Shown here: piece after piece, positions 1 through 5,389 of the stretch
How positions within the stretch are numbered: position 1 is the first letter of the stretch
Layout of the letters: every line of letters begins with the position of its first letter
DNA from: Pseudomonadota bacterium
GTDB taxonomy: Bacteria; Pseudomonadota; Alphaproteobacteria; Rhodospirillales; 2-02-FULL-58-16
Direction: 5' to 3'
DNA: 5,389 nucleotides
Assembly: GCA_022560215.1 (NCBI GenBank)
Contig: JADFTO010000184.1
Span: 1-5,389 of the forward strand
Position numbers and translations under genes: made by a program
Notes under the pieces: generated by a model
What the model was told of the DNA's origin: nothing
Seen by the model: the letters and a program-made list of their open reading frames with translations, nothing else
The model's database searches: none

Positions 1-543
<543 letters not shown>

Positions 544-1104
544 CTAACCGATCCCTTTCATGGCAAGGCGCAGGCGTTGCAGTTTGGTGCTGAGCGAACT
601 ATCGACCATGCGCGACCCGACCTTGACGATCAGGCCCCCGAGCAGCCCGGAATCAACCCGCGCGTCCACGGAGACCCGGGTCCCCACCACTTTCCTGACG
701 GCGTCGCCGATGGCCTTCAGCTGTGTCTTGGTGAGCTCCCTGGCCGAGACCACCTCGGCGGTGGCCTCGCCCCGGCGCTCCGCCAGCAGGGCATGGTAGG
801 CCCCGATCATGCCGGTGAGCTGGAACAGGCGCCGGTTTGCCGCCACGACGCCGACGAAGCGCCGGGTCAGGTCGCTCATTCCGGCCTCCTCAAGGACCGC
901 CGCCATGGCCCTGCTCTGGTCGGCGCGGCCGATCGCCGGGGACCGGATCAGGCGGGTCAGGTCGTCGCTGCCATGGATCATGGCCGCCAAATCGCGGAGA
1001 TCCTCGGACACCTGGTCCAGGATCTTGTCGGCCTCGGCAAGGTCGTAGAGAGAGCCGGCATAACGGCCGACGAGGCCGGCGGCGCCCGTAATTTTGGATG
1101 ACAC
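544..1104 (-). CDS. atpH: F1F0 ATP synthase delta subunit (OSCP homologue)
   Basis: The delta subunit sits on top of the F1 head and ties it to the peripheral b-stalk so that the alpha/beta ring does not rotate. The protein has 186 residues, normal for alphaproteobacterial delta. The N-terminal helical domain (about 1-110) contains GLVGRYAGSLYDLAE, R54-SPAI and RRFVGVVAANRRL (81-93). The C-terminal domain contains the family signature LLGGLIVKVGSRMVDSSL (154-171) followed by KLQRLR. The start is GTG at 1104: reading upstream in frame, there is no ATG, GTG or TTG before the TAA at 1132-1134, so no earlier start exists. A GGGGA ribosome binding site lies 10 bases before it. The TAG stop abuts the atpA ATG. 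The order atpH-atpA is that of the alphaproteobacterial F1 cluster (atpHAGDC), in which the F0 genes lie elsewhere. The family assignment is firm. Confidence 0.95.
   Translation of the reverse strand: MSSKITGAAGLVGRYAGSLYDLAEADKILDQVSEDLRDLAAMIHGSDDLTRLIRSPAIGRADQSRAMAAVLEEAGMSDLTRRFVGVVAANRRLFQLTGMIGAYHALLAERRGEATAEVVSARELTKTQLKAIGDAVRKVVGTRVSVDARVDSGLLGGLIVKVGSRMVDSSLSTKLQRLRLAMKGIG
552..558 (-). promoter_or_regulatory. Ribosome binding site of atpA inside the end of atpH
   Basis: On the minus strand AAAGGGA lies 8 bases before the atpA ATG at 543, within the last codons of atpH. The site supports the chosen start. It also means ribosomes finishing atpH pass directly over the atpA initiation site. 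Confidence 0.6.
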
Positions 1105-1114
1105 CTGGGTTAAG

Positions 1115-1119
1115 TCCCC
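1115..1119 (-). promoter_or_regulatory. Ribosome binding site deciding the GTG start of atpH
   Basis: GGGGA on the minus strand, 10 bases before the GTG at 1104. It is the only purine-rich stretch near that codon and supports GTG initiation. Confidence 0.45.
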
Positions 1120-1220
1120 GTTTCGACGAGATTACGGCAAGACGCCGATTCCCATAAGCTCAAAGCTCCCAAGGAAAACGCCGAATTCCTAGCATACGCC
1201 TTGGGGCCGCGCAAGACGGC

Positions 1221-1243
1221 TCCCCCCGGCGGGAATTGGGGGA
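1221..1243. repeat. Small inverted repeat in the priA-atpH gap
   Basis: TCCCCC (1221-1226) pairs with GGGGGA (1238-1243) across an 11-base loop, a 6-base perfect stem. No T-run follows on either strand, so it is not a classical terminator. It may be a weak RNA hairpin, a protein site, or chance in GC-rich DNA. Confidence 0.25.
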
Positions 1244-1263
1244 AATATCTTGCCTTCCCGCCT

Positions 1264-1283
1264 TCCAGGGCGAGGGGCCTGGA
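1264..1283 (-). terminator. Possible weak hairpin just after priA
   Basis: TCCAGG (1264-1269) pairs with CCTGGA (1278-1283) over an 8-base loop, 21-40 bases past the priA stop at 1305. The position suits a transcript end for priA, but there is no T-run, so intrinsic termination is doubtful. Chance is a fair alternative. Confidence 0.2.
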
Positions 1284-1304
1284 GCGCCGGCGCGGGCAAT
1301 CACC

Positions 1305-3503
1305 CTAAAGGAAGCTGTAGGGGTCCACGTCCACCTGGACGCGCACCTTGCCGGGCAGGGAAACGGATTGGAGCCAGCGGCGGACGTGGGCCTGGACGGC
1401 AACTTCGCGGCCGGCCTTCAGCAGCAGGCGCCGCCGGTGCCGCCCCCTGAGCAGGGCGAAGGGCGCCGGCGCCGGGCCCAGGACGCGGACGCCGTCGGCC
1501 TCGGGCGCGGCCCGGCTCAGGCGCCGGGACGCGTCATCGACGGCGGCCTCGTCGGTGCCCGAGACGATCAGGGACACCAGCTTGCCGAAGGGCGGCATGG
1601 CCGCGTCGCGCCGGGCCCGGGCCTCGGCCTCCATGAAGCGCTCGCGGTCGGCGGACGCCAGGGCCTCCATGACCGGGTGCCCGGGCATGGAGGTCTGCAC
1701 CAGGACCCGCCCCGGCCGGCGTTCGCGTCCGGCCCGGCCCGCCACCTGGGTGAGCAGCTGGAAGGTCCGTTCCGCCGCCCTCAGGTCGCCGCCGGCGAGG
1801 CCGAGGTCGGCGTCGATGGCGCCGACCAGGGTGAGCAGGGGGAAATGGTAGCCCTTGGCCACGATCTGGGTGCCGATGACCAGGTCGATCTCGTGATCCT
1901 CCATGCGGCGCACCAGCTCCTGGGCCGCCTTGGGGCCGGTGATGGTGTCGCTGGCGGCGATGGCGTAGCGGATGCCGGGCAAGAGGGCGTCGACTTCCTC
2001 GGCCAGGCGCTCGACGCCCGGCCCGCAGGCGGCGAACTTGTCCTCGGCCTGGCAGTTCGGGCAGCGCGCCGGGCGGTTGGCCCGATGGCCGCAATGGTGA
2101 CAGAGCAATTCTCCCCGCCGCCGGTGCTCCACCAGCCAGGCGGTGCAGCTGGGGCATTTCAGCCGGTGGCCGCACCTCCGGCAGAGCGTGAGGGGGGCGT
2201 AGCCCCGGCGGTTGAGGAACAGCATGGCCTGCTCGCCGGCGGCCAGGGTCTCCTTCAGCGCCCCTTCGAGGTCCGGCGACAGCCAGCGGCCCCTCGCAGG
2301 CGGGTTCCGGCAGAGGTCGATAAGGCTGATCCGGGGCAGGGCGGCGCCCGCGTGGCGGTCGGGCAGGAGGAGGGTCTCATAGCGTCCCGTGCTCACGTTG
2401 ACGGTGCTCTCCAGGGACGGGGTGGCCGACGCCAGGACGATGGGGAAATCCCCCAGCCTGGCCCGCACCACCGCCATGTCGCGGGCGTTGTAGACGACTC
2501 CTTCTTCTTGCTTGAAGGACGGCTCGTGCTCCTCGTCGACGACGATCAGGCCCAGTTCGGGGTAGGGCAGGAACAGGGCCGAACGCGCCCCCACCACGAC
2601 CCTGGCGCCGCCGTCGGCCACCGCCCGCCAGGCGGCGCGCCGCCTGGCCGGCGTCAGGTCCGAATGCCACTCGGCGGGTTCGGCGCCGAAGCGCTCCCCG
2701 AAGCGGTCCAGCCACTGGGCGGTGAGCGCGATCTCCGGCAACAGGACCAGGACCTGGCGGCGGCGTTTCAGGGCCTCGGCCACGGCCTGGAAGTAGACCT
2801 CCGTCTTGCCCGATCCGGACACCCCGTCGAGCAGGGTGACGCCGAACCCTCCCCGCCGCGCCTTGGCCTCCAGGTTCCGCGCGGCGGACGCCTGATCGGC
2901 GGACAGTTCCGGCCCCGGCCGGCGCCAGTCGGGCTGGGCCATGGGCCGGCCGGGAAGGGTCACGGCCCGTATGGCGCCGGCCCCCTCGAGCCCCCTGACC
3001 ACCGAGGTTCCCGTCGCCGCCTCGCTGGCCAGTTCGCTCAAGCTCCGGGCGGGGCCGTCCGCCAGGACCTCCAGGACCCGGCGCCGCGCGGCGGTCATGC
3101 GCAACCCGGGGTCATCGCGGCCCCGCACGTAGGCGACGACGGGCTTGGGCGCGGCCAGGGCGGCAGGCACGCTCATGGCCATCTTGAGGACGGCGCCCGC
3201 CGGATAAAGGGTGTAGGCGGCCACCCAGTCGACGAAGCGCATGGACTGATCGGGCAGCGGCGGCGCCTCCAGGAGGCCTAAGACCTCCTTCAGCCTTTCC
3301 TCCGCCACCTCGCCCGAGCCGGGGCCCCAGACCACGCCCGCGGTCTGGCGGGGGCCCAGAGGCACGGAGACGAAGTCGCCCGCCTGCAGGGACATGCCCT
3401 CGCCCACCCGGTAGTCGTAAGCGGCGTCCAGGGGCAGGGGCAGGAGGACGCGAACGAGGTCGCCGGGACGGAAGGGGCGGGCACTGGCGCGGGTTAAGGG
3501 CAT
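1305..3503 (-). CDS. priA: Replication restart helicase PriA (primosomal protein N')
   Basis: PriA recognises stalled or repaired replication forks, unwinds 3'-to-5' and starts reloading of DnaB. The 732 residues match the family's usual length. The N-terminal DNA-binding region (about 1-200) contains VRVLLPLPLDAAYDYRV. The helicase core has Walker A GVSGSGKTEVY (227-237), LLPEIALT (254-261), Walker B DEEH (323-326) and SATPS (359-363). The zinc-binding insert has all eight cysteines in pairs: C441/C444, C450/C453, C468/C471 and C481/C484. The second RecA-like domain has GTQIVAKGYHFP (544-555) and motif VI QVAGRAGR (586-593). The C-terminal domain ends in VQVDVDPYSFL. The start is ATG 3503; an in-frame TAG lies two codons upstream, so no longer form exists. 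No strong ribosome binding site is seen: GGAGGGG lies about 20 bases upstream, too far for standard spacing. It is divergent from DUF484-xerC and lies upstream of atpH. The gene appears intact. Confidence 0.97.
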   Translation of the reverse strand: MPLTRASARPFRPGDLVRVLLPLPLDAAYDYRVGEGMSLQAGDFVSVPLGPRQTAGVVWGPGSGEVAEERLKEVLGLLEAPPLPDQSMRFVDWVAAYTLYPAGAVLKMAMSVPAALAAPKPVVAYVRGRDDPGLRMTAARRRVLEVLADGPARSLSELASEAATGTSVVRGLEGAGAIRAVTLPGRPMAQPDWRRPGPELSADQASAARNLEAKARRGGFGVTLLDGVSGSGKTEVYFQAVAEALKRRRQVLVLLPEIALTAQWLDRFGERFGAEPAEWHSDLTPARRRAAWRAVADGGARVVVGARSALFLPYPELGLIVVDEEHEPSFKQEEGVVYNARDMAVVRARLGDFPIVLASATPSLESTVNVSTGRYETLLLPDRHAGAALPRISLIDLCRNPPARGRWLSPDLEGALKETLAAGEQAMLFLNRRGYAPLTLCRRCGHRLKCPSCTAWLVEHRRRGELLCHHCGHRANRPARCPNCQAEDKFAACGPGVERLAEEVDALLPGIRYAIAASDTITGPKAAQELVRRMEDHEIDLVIGTQIVAKGYHFPLLTLVGAIDADLGLAGGDLRAAERTFQLLTQVAGRAGRERRPGRVLVQTSMPGHPVMEALASADRERFMEAEARARRDAAMPPFGKLVSLIVSGTDEAAVDDASRRLSRAAPEADGVRVLGPAPAPFALLRGRHRRRLLLKAGREVAVQAHVRRWLQSVSLPGKVRVQVDVDPYSFL

Positions 3504-3548
3504 GGGCTACACTCTACTCGTTCCCCTCCACATAGCCCGCACGGTTTC
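3504..3548. promoter_or_regulatory. Divergent intergenic region between priA and the DUF484 gene
   Basis: Only 45 bases separate the two divergent starts, so both promoters must overlap here or extend into the opposite gene. Weak candidates are TACACT (3508-3513) as a plus-strand -10 and TATGTG (minus strand, about 3535-3530) for priA. Neither has a good -35 box. No clear ribosome binding site precedes the DUF484 ATG at 3549. The presence of a promoter is inferred from gene layout, not from a motif. Confidence 0.35.
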
Positions 3549-4274
3549 ATGGCCGGAAAAAAAGAAGACGCCACGGCTGCCGAGGACGAGACGAAAGAGC
3601 TCAGGCCCGAACGGATCGCCCGCTGGCTCCGCCGCCATCCCGACTTTTTCGCCACCCGCCCGGACCTGCTGTCGCAAATGACCTTCCCGTCGCGGTGGAG
3701 CGGCGACGGCGTCATCGACATGCAGCGCTACGTGCTCGAGCGCCGGCAGGAAGAGATCGAGAACCTCCGCAATTGCGCCATCGAGGTCATCGAGACCAGC
3801 CGTTCCAACCTGTCGTCACAGACCCGCACCCATGCCGGGGCGCTCGCCCTGGTGGCGGCGGAGGACTTCGACGACCTGGTCGGCATCGTCAACGACGACC
3901 TGCCCCTGCTCCTCGACGTGGACGTGGTCACCATCGGCTTCGAGGCCCGCGCCGAGGCCGCCGCCGGCCACGTCTCCCCCCACGTCGGGGCCCTGGACCA
4001 GGGCGCCGTCGACCGCCTGCTCGGCAACGGGCGGGACGTGGCCCTTGTTCGCGATATCGGCGCCGACGGCGACCTCTTCGGCGCCGCCGCCGGGCTGGTG
4101 CGTTCCGCCGCCCTGGCCCGTTTGCGTCCGGCCCGGGACGTGCCCGTAGGGTTGCTGGCGCTGGGGTCGCGCGGGGACGTCTTCTATTCCGGCCAGGGGA
4201 CCGAGCTGGTCGGCTTCCTGGCCCGGGTGCTGGAGTTCTGCCTCCGCCGCTGCCGGGAAAACCCGCCCAGCTAG
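3549..4274 (+). CDS. DUF484 family protein
   Basis: The protein has 241 residues and the features of the DUF484 family, a GAF-like group of unknown biochemical role that often sits directly before xerC. After a charged, disordered-looking leader (1-20, rich in K, E and D) comes the family's N-terminal signature IARWLRRHPDFFATRPDLL (23-41). A probable coiled-coil helix follows at about 58-95 (MQRYVLERRQEEIENLR onward). A GAF-like alpha/beta part (about 97-232) ends in GLLALGSRGDVFYSGQGTEL. I see no signal peptide, membrane segment or catalytic motif, so it is presumably cytosolic. The gene ends 31 bases before xerC on the same strand and the two are probably co-transcribed. The recurring association with xerC suggests, but does not prove, a link to recombination or cell division. 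I assign no reaction. Confidence 0.88.
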   Translation: MAGKKEDATAAEDETKELRPERIARWLRRHPDFFATRPDLLSQMTFPSRWSGDGVIDMQRYVLERRQEEIENLRNCAIEVIETSRSNLSSQTRTHAGALALVAAEDFDDLVGIVNDDLPLLLDVDVVTIGFEARAEAAAGHVSPHVGALDQGAVDRLLGNGRDVALVRDIGADGDLFGAAAGLVRSAALARLRPARDVPVGLLALGSRGDVFYSGQGTELVGFLARVLEFCLRRCRENPPS

Positions 4275-4294
4275 AGTATTTTCCACACAAGATG

Positions 4295-4300
4295 TATGAT
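4295..4300 (+). promoter_or_regulatory. Possible -10 box just before xerC
   Basis: TATGAT matches the sigma70 -10 consensus at five of six bases, in an AT-richer 31-base gap (4275-4305). The sequence 17 bases upstream (TAGAGT, 4272-4277) is a poor -35 box. If used, transcription would begin near the ATG at 4306, which would favour the second ATG at 4324 as the real xerC start. It may equally be chance, with xerC read through from the DUF484 gene. Confidence 0.2.
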
Positions 4301-4305
4301 GGGGA

Positions 4306-4800
4306 ATGGGTGGCGACCACACTATGTTGCAAACTAGCGGCGAGGCGCCCGCCGTCACGGCGGAGCCGGCCGTCGCCGCGGCCGTCGAGGACTGGCGGGA
4401 CTGGCTCGCCCACGAACGCCGCGCCTCGCCTCACACCCGGGCGGCCTACGGCCGGGACCTGGCCAGATTCCTCAGTTTCCTCACCGGGCATCTCGGCTTC
4501 CCGCCCGGGCTCCAGGACCTGGAGGGCCTGACCCAGGCCGATTTCCGCGGCTTCCTGGCGCGGCGCCGGGCAGACGGCCTGTCCAGCGCCTCGTTGGCCC
4601 GCGCCATTGCCTCGCTGCGCGGCTTCTTCCGCTTCCTGGAGCGGGCCGGCCTGGTCCGCAATACAGCCATTACCGGGGTGCGCACGCCCAAGGTTCCGCA
4701 CTCTATCCCCAAGGCGCTCAGCGCCGAAGAGGCCCTTGAGGCGGTGGACGCCGCGGCCGAGATAAGCCCCGTCCCCTGGATCGCCTTGCGCGACGTGGCC
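4306..4800 (+). CDS. xerC: Tyrosine recombinase XerC, N-terminal half only (broken at about 4800)
   Basis: XerC acts with XerD at the dif site to resolve chromosome dimers. Residues 1-165 are homologous: the core-binding SAM-like domain is at about 25-118 (VEDWRDWLAHERRASPHTRAAY, split here as VEDWRDWLAHE then RRASPHTRAAY; then SLRGFFRFLERAGL). The linker and the start of the catalytic domain follow (VRTPKVPHSIPKALSAEEAL, then PWIALRDVA). A normal XerC is about 300 residues. After RDVA the family continues with a LLYGCGLR-type segment carrying the first catalytic arginine; here homology stops abruptly instead. The catalytic Arg, Lys, His, Arg, His and Tyr are all missing. The frame stays open by chance to a stop at 5122-5124, giving a 272-residue chimeric product whose last 107 residues are antisense or off-frame to other genes. 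ATG 4306 is the longest start; ATG 4324 is an alternative with GGTGG upstream. XerC rather than XerD is inferred from the DUF484 neighbour. Confidence 0.85.
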
Positions 4801-4806
4801 ATGACG
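4796..4806. other. Junction: xerC homology ends, foreign fragment begins
   Basis: Plus-strand xerC codons are recognisable up to GTG GCC (about 4800). Minus-strand oxidoreductase codons are recognisable from ATG at 4802-4800 onward. GC content falls from 45/60 in 4741-4800 to 66/120 in 4861-4980 by hand count. No insertion-sequence ends, terminal inverted repeats or att-like core are visible at the join. The exact base cannot be fixed without a related intact xerC. Confidence 0.7.
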
Positions 4807-5030
4807 GCGCGAATCCCCGGCGCATCCACCGCGACCGGTTTCTCGCAGAAGATATGTACGCCCGCCTCCACCGCAGCATCAAGCACCACAAACTTCTCAT
4901 CATCCGATAACTTGGCGTCATACTCAACGGTGAGTTGGAGTTCCATAACCGACCCGGCATCCAACGCAGCAATGTGTGCCGTGTCCGTCGCCTTGCGTGG
5001 GTTCACCGTGCCAGACTCAGTCCGCAACTC
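4800..5030 (-). pseudogene. Fragment of a Gfo/Idh/MocA-family oxidoreductase
   Basis: Reading on the minus strand, positions 4877-4800 give AAVEAGVHIFCEKPVAVD followed by APGIRAVM. This is the EKP motif region of NAD(P)-dependent Gfo/Idh/MocA dehydrogenases, where the lysine sits in the active site (EKP at 4844-4836). The VAVDAPG version is one I associate with planctomycete-like members. Further upstream on this strand (5030-4878) the same frame stays open and reads NPRKATDTAHIAALDAGSV and later KLSDDEKFVVLD. I cannot align this stretch with confidence to the family, and the ATP(P)xxxRP-type strand expected before AAVEAG is not seen. There is no start, stop or substrate-binding domain. Full proteins have about 350-450 residues, so this is at most a 77-codon fragment. 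Codon use and GC content differ from the genes to the left. Confidence 0.6.
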
Positions 5031-5033
5031 CGC

Positions 5034-5389
5034 GAGACGCACACGATCTTGCAAGCGGATCTGCGCGAGGCGAAAGAAGCCGAACAGCTGTTCGCGGATG
5101 CACTCGACACCTTCTCCCAGATAGATGTATTGATTGTGAACGCCGGAATCTGGAACCCGCAATCCAAGCCGCTCTGCGACATGACCGTGCAGCAATGGGA
5201 CGAGACCATAGCCGCTGACTTGACCAGCGCGTTTTTGACGTGCAGGGCTTTTCTCCGGCATTTGAAGAAAAAAGCTCGCGAGTCCGCCTCGATCGTCTTG
5301 GTGGGCTCGACCGCGGCGCTCTTCGGCGAAGCCGGTCATGCCGACTACTCGGCTGCCAAGGCAGCTCTGACCTATGGCCTGACTGCAAG
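5034..5389 (+). CDS. Short-chain dehydrogenase/reductase (SDR), middle part; no N-terminus, runs off right edge
   Basis: Classical SDRs are NAD(P)-dependent oxidoreductases of about 250 residues. The frame starting at 5034 is open to the window end (118 complete codons) and reads ETHTILQADLREAKEAEQLF, the end of the nucleotide-binding half. It continues with the structural motif VLIVNAGIW (N at 5139). The active-site serine is in VLVGSTAALFGEAGHADY (S at 5307-5309) and YSAAK follows (Tyr 5346-5348, Lys 5358-5360). Ser and Tyr are 13 residues apart, the classical spacing. In the position of the tetrad asparagine there is aspartate (ADLTSAF, Asp at 5217-5219), a substitution I believe occurs in natural members. 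The TGxxxGxG cofactor motif and about 50 N-terminal residues are missing because the piece starts at a junction. The exact left limit is uncertain (about 4980-5034). Substrate unknown. Confidence 0.8.

Larger units (their letters stand above)
1105..1304. other. Gap between priA and atpH, probable atp operon leader
   Basis: These 200 bases separate two co-directional minus-strand genes and contain no credible coding frame. The part nearest atpH (about 1120-1200) is richer in A and T than the flanking genes, as expected of a promoter region. Possible minus-strand -10 boxes are TATGCT (1196-1191) and TTATGG (1157-1152), but neither has a convincing -35 partner at 16-18 bases, so I do not assign a promoter. 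The half nearest priA holds two small inverted repeats, listed separately. Because atpH-atpA is strongly expressed in most bacteria, I infer that the cluster has its own promoter here. Confidence 0.5.

Noticed and set aside
1236..3281. Plus-strand open frame of 681 codons
   Set aside because: It lies antisense to the clear priA gene. Long shadow frames are expected in DNA this rich in GC. The translation is low-complexity (G, A, R, P, Q) with no family motif.
3928..4701. Minus-strand 257-codon frame opposite DUF484 and xerC
   Set aside because: Antisense shadow across two real genes, with an arginine- and proline-rich low-complexity product.
4306..5124. Intact 272-residue tyrosine recombinase
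   Set aside because: Only residues 1-165 are XerC. The rest is the reverse of a Gfo-type fragment and an off-frame reading of an SDR, and no catalytic residue of the family is present.
4976..5218. Plus-strand 80-codon frame
   Set aside because: It overlaps the SDR in a different frame, and the SDR frame carries the conserved motifs.
4446..5339. Minus-strand 297-codon frame as one gene
   Set aside because: It spans antisense SDR, the oxidoreductase fragment and antisense xerC. Only the part at about 4800-5030 could be coding; the openness elsewhere is chance.
4800..5389. Mobile element or integron inserted into xerC
   Set aside because: No transposase, terminal inverted repeats, target-site duplication, attC-like or att-like core is visible, and the DNA consists of metabolic gene pieces.

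Overview
The window looks like a very GC-rich alphaproteobacterium, probably Rhodospirillales-like, over positions 1 to about 4800. The evidence is the gene order: the F1-ATPase genes atpH-atpA lie downstream of priA, and a divergent DUF484-xerC pair lies on the other side of priA. I recall this order from alphaproteobacterial genomes; no search was run. The last roughly 590 bases (about 4800-5389) do not fit this genome. They carry fragments of two unrelated dehydrogenase genes on opposite strands and are clearly poorer in GC. Hand counts give 45/60 GC at 4501-4560, 47/60 at 4561-4620 and 45/60 at 4741-4800, against 66/120 at 4861-4980, 30/60 at 5101-5160 and 30/60 at 5221-5280.

Layout. Minus strand, reading right to left: priA (3503-1305), a 200-base gap with no gene, atpH (1104-544), then atpA, which starts at 543 and runs off the left edge just after its Walker A motif. 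Plus strand, reading left to right: a DUF484 gene (3549-4274), then the N-terminal half of xerC (4306-4800). A 45-base gap separates the divergent priA and DUF484 starts.

At about 4800 the xerC homology stops in mid-gene, before the first catalytic arginine. A short piece of a Gfo/Idh/MocA-type oxidoreductase follows on the minus strand (clear at 4800-4877, possibly reaching about 5030). Then comes the central part of a short-chain dehydrogenase/reductase (SDR) on the plus strand (about 5034 to the right edge). None of the three pieces has a proper gene boundary at its junctions.

Working together: the left part is housekeeping. It covers ATP synthesis (AtpH stalk, AtpA catalytic-ring subunit), replication restart (PriA) and chromosome-dimer resolution (XerC, with its usual DUF484 neighbour). 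I see no defence system, mobile element, CRISPR array or RNA gene. The one striking signal is the scrambled right end. The simplest explanation is a chimeric contig (metagenomic misassembly or whole-genome-amplification chimera). A real rearrangement that destroyed xerC is possible but less likely. I did not find a convincing new biological system here.
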